From contig JARWMV010000009.1 of assembly GCA_030998015.1 (NCBI GenBank), forward strand, positions 248,001 to 312,000: a DNA stretch of 64,000 bases, given 5' to 3'. Both the position numbers and the translations under genes were made by a program. The notes beneath the pieces are model-generated. The model was not told where the DNA came from. It worked only from the letters and a program-made list of their open reading frames with translations, and did no database searches. The stretch comes from Ceratorhiza oryzae-sativae. Taxonomy: Eukaryota; Basidiomycota; Agaricomycetes; Cantharellales; Ceratobasidiaceae. Below are positions 56,615 through 64,000 of the stretch, piece after piece (the stretch's first letter is position 1; the number at the start of each line of letters is the position of its first letter).

Positions 56615-59526
56615 ATGCCTAACCACAGCATCACTGAGTATTCTGAGTTGACCATGGCCATATACTTGCATACTATGATGCTGGTCTTAATTATCCTCAA
56701 ATTGCAGAGAAAACTAGCCTTTCTATACCAGGTGTATGGAAAACTGTACAGAGGTTCAAAAAATTCAAAACCCATAAATCTCTCCCTCATGCTGGGTGCC
56801 CTTGAGTCATTACATCCCATACTGAGCACAGGGTAATCAACACTCTTAAAAAGCATCAGTTTGACTCATATAAGACTGTGGCTGATATACTTGGAGGGAT
56901 TAAATGGACCCAAGTCCAAAACATAGCCCACTGACATGGGTACCATTGGTGCTCTGCTTGCTGCAAGCCCTTTATGCCTAAACAAAATTCAGTTAGGTGA
57001 CTCACATGGGCTAAGGAGAACACCAAGCAGGACTTGTTATGACCTGTCAAACAGACATAACAGAGTAACCAAATATTTTACGGATTTATGGCATTTTTTC
57101 CTAAGCAGAACAAGCCATAAACTAGGTCACGTGACCTCAGTGCTTAACTGGCGCTTACAGTGGTTACCCTGAACTTGCTCCAGCATTTCTCTCCCTTGTT
57201 ACTTGGAGTGAGGAGCAAGTTGTCATGTGATCTTGGCACTTACAGCAGGATCACGTGACCTCAGCACTTACCCCTCAGACCTTGTGCAGCTCTATAAGAT
57301 TCGGAGCTGCACAAACTTAAGATAAACAATTACCTAACCCATAGTACTGTATATAACCTGTACCTACTGCAGATTGTGCTTAAATAATACATCCACAGCC
57401 ACCACAGCCACAGGCGTATATAAGAAGGATAAAGCAAGACTGGACACCTGTTATGGATCACTAACATTTTCTATTATTTTAGTCTGCTCTGCCAACCTCA
57501 AGCGATGCCTCTGTAATTAAATTGTGAAATACTTGAATTTGTATGCGCTCTGAATTGTACTATTTTCTGTTCCATTAAATAGTACAAAATTCCCGCTCTC
57601 CAACGCATATTTTATTAAGATTTTACGATAAGATCTCAGAGAGATACAGAGGTTGCGATATTTCCTCTTATCAGGAGATATTGATTACAACATCGCACCA
57701 CTCATATCTCGGCAACCGCTTACGCTATCAAAGCGATCTTATGCTCTATCGATAGCTAATCTTCGGCAGTATCTGCTGCCCGAAGATCGTCGCGATCCAC
57801 CGGATCCTCGCGCCGGAATGGCCCGAAGATCATTAGAATCTTACTGGACCATCAATCAAGATCTAATGACTCCAGTGAGTCAGGAGAGCTTCCCAAATTG
57901 ATCCAGAAGCTTCTCTGACTCACTTTATGACTCACTGAGATGTAGCCTCTGTTCATTACATGTATATACTATGATAATATGATCTACAAGCCAATAGCAG
58001 GTCTCAGATGCATCAATGCCTTTGATCCACACCCTGTCTTTACTCTTTTATCCTATACTGGGCTAGGGTGTACCCCAAGTATAGCAGTACCCTCTTTTGA
58101 TGATCGCACTGGCATGCATGTATCTATTTGGCTCTGGAATGCCCTCCTCAGGGTATAAAAGGACCTCCTCTGAGGCCTTTCCAGACCACCTTCCCTTCAC
58201 TACTGAACCCAGACCGGTTATTGGTTTCTTTTTCTCTTTCTATTTCTCTTGTCTGTGTGTGATTTCTTATATAACTAGTACTGAGGAATAAAGTACCATA
58301 TTAGTTATATACTGTCTGATTCATTGTATCTTATATACAGAGATATATAAGGATACAATATTGCCTGATTGAGTGTGACATTAAGTACCAGCTATTAGAG
58401 GAAATCTAAGTACCTGTAGCTGAGGAAGTACACACATTAGGCAGCCCACCATCTATCCTATAAGCTATCACTTAAGTCTAGTATTAAGATTAGTATCAGT
58501 TAGTCCAAGCAACTAGGGCTGAACTACATTTAAGATATTTAAGGGAACCTGACCATAGTAGTCTTGCTCTTTATACCTATAAATTAGTCAGTTTACACTG
58601 TGAAAGATTAAGACTACCTTGAGTGTTACTTGATTGCATTGCAACTACTTTGAGCCTTCTTACTCTAGTCTAAGAAGTATTGAGTATGATTAGTGTATAC
58701 TAACATATCTACATTTGCTTAAGCTCTAGATATTCAAGTGTACCCTGACCTGTAACAACACCTCAGCTTGCTTTATCTTGTCAACCACCATAGACCATAG
58801 CAAACACTGTAACTAGAACACTCAATACATACCACATAACATCAAACTGTCAACACAGCCACTACTTAAGTGCTTTGCAAGGAAGCATCCAGAGGGTCAC
58901 TACAGGACTGGAGAGGTGTTGTGTGGTCAGATGAGGCCATGTTCAAGGCTGGCAACCGCCTGGGGCATAAACAGGTTACCTGCCTCCCAGGCAAGGAGTA
59001 CCTCCCTTCAACAATTGTCCCAATCTTCTGTAGTGGGCATAAAACACTCATGGTATCTGCAGTTATTGCAGACAGGTGCAAAGGTCCAATCATTCAAATC
59101 ATACCTGGTGAAAAAAAGGGGGAGGGATTGAAGCAGAAACACACTGGTGGGATGACCAGGGAGGATTATGTTGAACAGGTCCTAGAAGGGCCCCTACTCA
59201 AGTTCTATCAAGATCTAGAAAAGGAACGTGGGTAAGATATTTATTTAGTAGAGGATGGATCAGGTCCACACCAATGAAAATCAACTCAAGCAGCACAGGA
59301 TAGGCTTGGCATTAAATCACTTCCCCATCCCCCATCCTCCCCTGACCTTAATCCCATTGAACCACTCTGGCTAGGGCTCAAGAACCATGTGGCAGATATC
59401 CCCAGCTCCAGAAATAGCCTTGATGCACTCTGGGAGGCAATACAAAAAGTGTGGGCTTCAATTACCAATGAGGATGTAGCAAAACATACTTCAAAGATGG
59501 ATGAGCAAGTGCAAGAAGTCAAGTGA
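56615..59526 (+). pseudogene. Tc1-type transposase, nonsense-riddled and split
   Basis: The helix-turn-helix part reads YDAGLNYPQIAEKTSLSIPG, VWKTVQRFKKFKTH, with a frameshift before it near 56665. The catalytic part resumes after the 1870-base insertion: DWRGVVWSDEAMFKAGNRLG (first Asp), VEDGSGPH (second Asp) and PPSSPDLNPIEPLW (third acidic residue), ending EQVQEVK-stop. Stops lie in frame at 56813, 56932, 56998, 59233 and 59275. Most stand where the family has Arg or Gln, as expected if CGA or CAA became TGA or TAA. The coding frame across the insertion is continuous when one GGACT copy is removed (AKENTKQDWRGVV). Confidence 0.85.
57035..58904 (+). mobile_element. 1870-base insertion with 5-base TSD (LTR-like)
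   Basis: Begins TGTTATGACCTGTCAAACAG with a palindrome (GTTATG..CATAAC), ends GGGTCACTACA and is flanked by the perfect 5-base repeat GGACT at 57030-57034 and 58905-58909. TG..CA ends and a 5-base duplication point to an LTR-retroelement product, but it is long for a solo LTR here and has no recognisable gag or pol. A TATA box (GGGTATAAAAGG near 58148) and a hairpin near 58326-58358 are present. The short frame at 57653-57901 is unassigned. Confidence 0.7.
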
Positions 59527-60889
59527 AAGAAAGGTTATCAAACTAGGTTTTAATTACACTATGGCATGTCAAATACATATTGAATATACTTTACTCAAAC
59601 AAGTCTTATATGATGGGCCTCTCAAAGAGCATTAGGAGAGGAAGGGTGGATGGGTCATGTGGAGGATTTCCACACTTAGTGTCACCACAAGTACAAGTTC
59701 TCATACAGCACAGAGGTGAGATACAACTGTGAGAGAATAACTGAAATGAGACAAGTACAGTACTGGAGCAAGCTGAGATGGAAAACACTAAAATAAGCGC
59801 CGTGGCACTACTACATAATGTGGCGACGCATATATTGTAAAAAATAGAATAAACTCAACTTAGAGAAAAATATGTAAAAATATGAAAAATGAAAGTAAAA
59901 TATAATAAATTGTGTTCATGACGTTGGGTCATGACACTCTCAATGGTTGTCCCATACTCAGCAATTAACAAGTATTTGCTTCAAATGTCGCAGCTAGCAA
60001 CAGTCGTGGCACAATTCGCTGAAATTTGCAAGTCTTTACTGTTTGGAAAATCCGATGCACCATAGCTACAACTCGTATGGTGCATATATACAAAGAATGT
60101 AAGTCGCTTTTACTCAATTATTTCTCAAACCAACATCACAGGAAAAGATCCCGACATTATCCTTTGCTTCCCTGTCTCCCTGGATTTCGCCTTGAAGACA
60201 ACGTTCACCGCCGCATTGCTGCCCACTTTCGCCAAAAAATCAACCCTAATCGGGCGTTTCACCAATGGTATCAAATAGTCCTGGAGCAAGGCGAGCGGTG
60301 GGGCAAGCTTCGGATTGCTGATCAAGGAGACCGCATTCGGAGCGCCTGTGCGACAAACAAACTATCCTCGTATGGAAGTCAAGATGCTTCGTTTGTTCGG
60401 GTGAGTGCTATCACTTTATTTCATTCTATCTACTAACACATCTATAGTTTGTACACGAGGTTGACGGGAATGCCAGCCATCAGAGGGCCGAAGTAGAGAT
60501 GGTTGAGGTGACCGGTTATGGCCGCCTTGACTTTATCCTCACCCTCGTCCTCCCCGCCAACCCCCAATTCGGAGTCAACGAAGATCAACTGCACATCCTG
60601 GTGCATATAACCGAAGCAAGGGACGCGTATAGTGATGCTACAACTGAATTGGTATCCTATACGAAACTTGGCCGATCCTTCGTTCTTGACATTACGGCGG
60701 TAATGCACATGGTTGGTCAAGTGGAGACGCGAGGCAAGAAGTCTGGAGGGGAGTGGGTGATTGTCGATCGGAGCGGCTCGCTCGTTCAGACGGTGTTCCA
60801 CCAGGAACAGCTCAAGCTTGAGCCAATAGAGGATTAGTTGTACTTAACGCCTTTAATACATCACCTAGCTCTTATCTTGATCGTTTAGG

Positions 60890-61089
60890 CGTAAGTGTCA
60901 CCTTGTGCAACGGATACACCTAAATCCGAAAATTTCATTAGGCGTAAGACCCCCCTAGCACGACGCATACACCTAAATCCAAAACCACCCCTAGGATTTA
61001 GGTGGTCGGACTTAGGTGTATGTCCTATAGTGACATTGGACTTAGGTGTCGGAACCCCCCTAACTTTAGGTGTATTCTTAATCATAGTG
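60890..61089. repeat. Right subterminal repeat block of the KDZ element
   Basis: Repeated CACCTAAATC and TTAGGTG motifs in both orientations, with CCCCCCTAACTTTAGGTGTA close to the right end. They mirror the block at 49829-50110. The transposase gene ends 50 bases before this block. Confidence 0.5.
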
Positions 61090-61117
61090 GTATGCATGTA
61101 GAACTAGGAGATCGAGG

Positions 61118-63565
61118 CTACATGAAATAGCCAAAGAACCCAAGCAAAATTGCCAGGCCGCACCACATCCCTCCACCTAATGTAACCCCGATCGCCGCAT
61201 GATTATTGTTTGTGTTGCTACCACCTTTCAGGTTTGCAATATGACTTGGCGGAAGAGCTTGTGCACTTGCGATAGTCTGTTTCTCAATCTTCCCTGAACC
61301 AACCATGATTTGTTGGCCTACAGAAGGAATACCATTAAGAACGACAAAGATGAGTGCTGGACCTGGTGGGAATGTGGCTGGGTTTGCAGGGAGCTGTGAA
61401 ACGTGCAGGGTTCCAGAGTTGTCCTCGTTGCCAGTATATGTGGATTGCAGCTCGAGGTAGCGTTGTCCCATGTTCTACAAATCGAAGTCAGGATGGGAGC
61501 CAAAAGTGTCAAGATGTATGTCCAAAAATACGCACAAGAGCATGGGTCGAAAACCCAGTGCGAATGATTGCAACCTTGGCAGTGGATATCATCGAAGAAT
61601 TCCCACCCAGGTCCTCTGAGGACAGGGTGATGTTAAAGTAGTTTCCGCCATAGCCGAGCTGGCTCAGCAACCCACTAGGCTCGGGGCGGCGTTCTGAATA
61701 GTATATAGGATAGAAACGTTCTATGCGATACCTAGAAAGCTGCAAATTCGTTTTCATTCCCAAAAAATGCACAAGAAGGCGCCACGTACTCGGTAGGATA
61801 CTTGACATCCTTGCCAACGCTGTGATCGGCATTCGGATTGGATCCAGCCACAAGCACGGATCCGTCCGGGAGCAGTGTTGCGCTTGAATGATACATCCTA
61901 GCCACTGAGCTATCGCTGAGACCTTTGCGAGACCAACGAGAGCCGGAAGGCGCGGAGGGGTCATAGATGAGAGGGTTGTATAATGGCCGCTCAGCGTAGG
62001 ACTGGCTTGTCCCAGAAGCGTTTTTGTATCCGGCAACGCCAAGATTAGCCCTGTCATCGTGATTAGAAGTTTTTAAAGTGAGAATCAGTGAGCTTAAAGA
62101 CTTGCCCGTTGAGCATTAGGATCTGTGAGTTGGGCAAGATAATCATACTGCCCATCGTCCTAGCGCATTCAAGTCAGAACCCCGTGACAGAATAGATCTC
62201 TTTGTCAACATACCGTCCTTCAGGTAGTGAGTCATCTTCCTCCCACTTTGCCGAAGTATCTGGAGACATCTTGACGCAACTAGAGTCGGCAGGATAAGCC
62301 GCAATCGCCAAATCCTCTTGCCACTCGTTTGGTTTACGGTTAGAGCCACCACAGAACCTTGGAAACCATTAGCGTGCAACGGAAGCAAAACTCTATCATA
62401 CGAGACCCACATTATTGTCGCTGTCCAGTTGTTTGCTGGGGTTAATGGCAGCATAACAGTACCTCCACTGGCGGGGTAAGTCCTCACGCTGAGACAATTT
62501 GATCAATACGTAAACAAATAATCGAACAAAAATGGAAGCTCACGCATGAGGGATATCGTCCAGTGGAAACTCTTGATTCTTCTTGTAATCGAAAATCTCT
62601 GTCTTCCAATTTGTCTGAATGAACAAGTTACCGCTCGGTAACGTCCACACCAGAGGAAACAAGTTTGCAGGTAGCGTGGTATTCAAGATCGCAAGAAAAA
62701 TCGGGTCGCCGCGTGGTGGGAAGAATTCGTATGTTGGGTTGTTCTTTGAACCGCCATGCTTTAAATAGCGAAAAAGTGAATTAAAGCGAGACACGTACCT
62801 GCTTTTCGCTGTTAACAAACCCCCCCGACATATCGCCCCCAATGATAATCAAGCTCCCATCGTCCAGGGTTTCCAGTGTGGGATACCATCGGCGAGTGGG
62901 CATTGCGGTGTCCCACCAGTTACATGCTTTGTCTTCGCAGGGATTAAGCAAGCGAATTCTGTGTGTTGAAGTTTTCAGATAATTTTGAATATCATATTGG
63001 AATCTGTACTCACGTTTTTCCGCCATCCAAGTTGTGGTATGGATCAGGTTTTCCATGCTGGGAGGGTGCCCCTCCCCACGTAACAGCTGTCAAGCTGGTG
63101 AGCACCGAAAACTGATCGGTTAAGGGCTAAGACCGACCTTGATTGCCGCCCACGTTGAGCCAAGTGCCATTGCCCAATACTCCTCCGCCTGCACAGAATG
63201 AATTCGTCACTACATCCATGGGCCGGTAGGTGTTTGTGTCAATATCGTATTCCGTTGCCCAGGCTGGGTGTGGAGGGTTTCCAACCTGGTAACCGAATAA
63301 AGATGAGCCAAACGACTGCCGAGCGATTGTGAGGACCTGCCTTGGGTGGGTTGTTCTCGACTTTATCAATAAAGTAGACTCTGTTTGGTTGCCCCAGGAA
63401 AAGTTGCATCCCAGATACCCCGCTGTCGCCAACAACCTCAAATGTGCCCGGCGCGCCGGACTTGGCGGGCTGGCCAGGAGTGGGAAGCACAGTTGGCTCA
63501 CCGAGCACCGAGCCAAATAGGATAAAGAGTATTAAAACAAATTTTGGCCTGGCAACGACGCTCAT
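61118..63565 (-). CDS. Glyoxal oxidase (copper radical oxidase), surface-anchored
   Basis: An extracellular AA5 copper radical oxidase that oxidises aldehydes such as glyoxal and produces hydrogen peroxide, feeding peroxidases in wood and litter decay. The ATG at 63565 gives MSVVARPKFVLILFILFGSV, a signal peptide. The Cys-Tyr cofactor is represented by NSFCAGGGVLGNGTW (Cys) and MPTRRWYPTLETL (Tyr). The copper ligands are Tyr-His in ARMYHSSATLLPDGS and His in FSTHAL/NMGQRY. A galactose-oxidase-like beta-propeller is followed by the DUF1929-type C-terminal domain (PATFPPGPALIFVVLNGIPS). The very end is a hydrophobic tail (GMWCGLAILLGFFGYFM), as for GPI or membrane anchoring. About nine introns, all bridged. 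No lesion. Confidence 0.9.
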
Positions 63566-64000
63566 GCTTGCAGAGCAAGGGGATTTGATTGAATGGTAAC
63601 TAATGGATCTAGTCGAGAAGGACGCATTTATGCTCAACTCGGGCGGCTTCAGGCCGCCTGGTGGGCGCAAACCGCCCATGCAACCAACTCACGCCACACA
63701 GCCCGGACTCTTTGTCTCTTAAAAATTTCTATATGTGTCCTATATTCATGTTTCAATGCTGGAACGGAAAAAGGAAGCTTGGATGGCTCGCTTATCCACA
63801 TTAGGAATCCCCGATCATACAACAACCAACTACCGGACTATGTGTCGGAGTGAATCCCATATGACTACAGCTACCGCCAGTCAGCGATGCAATATGCTAT
63901 GCGCATATCTTTCTATAAGTTTCTGAATATTCGAACAGCCCTCGGCCCCGGAAATAGCTCAATAGTGCTTTACAACCTGTGCGATTCTGAGCGCCAAGTG
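63566..64000. promoter_or_regulatory. Upstream region of the glyoxal oxidase gene
   Basis: Presumed promoter of the minus-strand oxidase; GGCGGCTTCAGGCCGCC near 63643-63659 is a GC-rich palindrome about 80 bases upstream of the start codon. No gene is recognised up to the window edge. Confidence 0.4.

Larger units (their letters stand above)
56165..59691 (+). mobile_element. Tc1/mariner element inside LTR Z
   Basis: Perfect 26-base terminal inverted repeats begin CTTGTGGTGACACTAAGTGT, and the TA target duplication is at 56163-56164 and 59692-59693. It carries a broken Tc1-type transposase. A 377-base LTR sits right behind the left TIR and a 1870-base element sits within the transposase gene. 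Subtracting both with their TSDs leaves 1270 bases, the normal size of a Tc1 element. Similarity of the ends continues with C/T differences beyond the 26 bases (GGAAATTCTTCA versus GGAAATCCTCCA). Confidence 0.88.
55858..59936 (-). mobile_element. Solo LTR Z, split by a Tc1/mariner element
   Basis: The complement begins TGTCATGACCCAACGTCATG at 59936 and ends at 55858. The flanks are CACTC (55853-55857) and CTCTC (59937-59941), one mismatch. Without the 3.5-kb Tc1 insertion and its TA it is about 550 bases, close to X and Y. It shares the TATA region (CTCTCCCTTATATATTCAG as complement) with them. It is more diverged than X and Y, consistent with greater age. It interrupts the KDZ transposase gene after TISCTHS. 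Confidence 0.72.
53754..60837 (+). pseudogene. KDZ transposase gene, deleted and split by insertions
   Basis: The N-terminal exon starts MCTCGCNCDNLSKCQIYQHL, a Cys/His zinc-binding head typical of KDZ proteins, then an acidic region that splices (53969-54027) into the exon that LTR X interrupts at GSW/YNISMPP. After a gap lacking the catalytic core, the late part appears: YYQHYMEYVEILKCLLEF, then RLTVHTLLHVANN and VSIYWSFGTKQYC. LTR Z interrupts again. Beyond it follow YSAINKYLLQMSQLA, DNVHRRIAAHFRQK, GSQDASFVR (intron 60400-60447) and the usual KDZ C-terminus GEWVIVDRSGSLVQT, ending EPIED-stop at 60837. The middle, with the expected DDE residues, is missing, so the copy cannot transpose itself. 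Confidence 0.75.
49829..61089 (+). mobile_element. KDZ-type DNA transposon carrying nested insertions
   Basis: The ends are imperfect inverted repeats: CACTATGA at 49829 and CATAGTG ending at 61089, with ACCTAAA at the same offset (19 of 25 positions match). Each is followed by a block rich in CCCCCCTAA and CACCTAAA motifs. Between them lie a decayed KDZ (Kyakuja-Dileera-Zisupton) transposase gene on the plus strand and a Lys/Pro-rich gene on the minus strand. Subtracting the four direct insertions (LTRs at 50273-50649, 51321-51768, 54103-55273 and 55858-59936, with one TSD copy each) leaves about 5.2 kb. I could not match the 8-base target duplication expected for this class, so the outer limits are tentative. 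Confidence 0.6.

Overview
This window reads as nuclear DNA of a filamentous basidiomycete. The genes are split by many short introns, mostly about 42-70 nt with GT-AG ends and a few GC-AG. There are single-copy eukaryotic genes (YIF1, ARP6, a FAM192A/Fyv6-type protein), an STE3-type mating pheromone receptor, a TPR-CHAT protein, F-box-like gene families, a glyoxal oxidase, and KDZ, Tc1/mariner, hAT-type and LTR elements. An Agaricomycete is likely, and the combination suggests something like Rhizoctonia/Ceratobasidium. The genus is an inference from gene content, not something the sequence proves.

Layout. 1-3.5 kb holds no gene I can support. 3.5-13.9 kb is a plus-strand gene run: YIF1, the FAM192A-type protein, a secreted alkaline phosphatase (copy 1) and a TPR-CHAT protein with an apparent frameshift. 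A solo LTR lies at 14.9 kb. 16.3-27.1 kb holds a mitochondrial PPR-like protein (minus), an F-box-like gene, a 75-residue cysteine-tailed protein, ARP6, a charged nuclear protein and a Dal5-type MFS transporter. 27.5-36.5 kb is a minus-strand block: a short CaaX-ended ORF, an STE3-type receptor split by a solo LTR, alkaline phosphatase copy 2, a decayed F-box-like gene and a sugar transporter. 37.8-39.5 kb is a TIR element without a recognisable transposase. 41.1-45.6 kb carries a Spa2-homology-domain/protein-kinase fusion and a GPI-anchored six-hairpin glycosidase. 45.8-49.6 kb holds a tandem pair of broken F-box-like genes plus a truncated third copy beside a foldback MITE.

49.8-61.1 kb is a nested transposon stack that can be resolved by target-site duplications. 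A KDZ-type element of about 5.2 kb (after subtraction) was hit by four solo LTRs. One of these LTRs contains another solo LTR and a hAT-type MITE. Another contains a Tc1/mariner element that itself carries two further insertions. Removing each insertion plus one TSD copy restores continuous reading frames or expected element lengths. 61.1-63.6 kb is a glyoxal oxidase on the minus strand with its metal-site residues intact.

The host genes do not form an obvious biosynthetic cluster. The strongest themes are recent transposon activity that broke recognisable genes, paralogue pairs in different states of decay, and several extracellular enzymes (two alkaline phosphatases, glyoxal oxidase, glycosidase) suited to plant-associated or saprotrophic growth.
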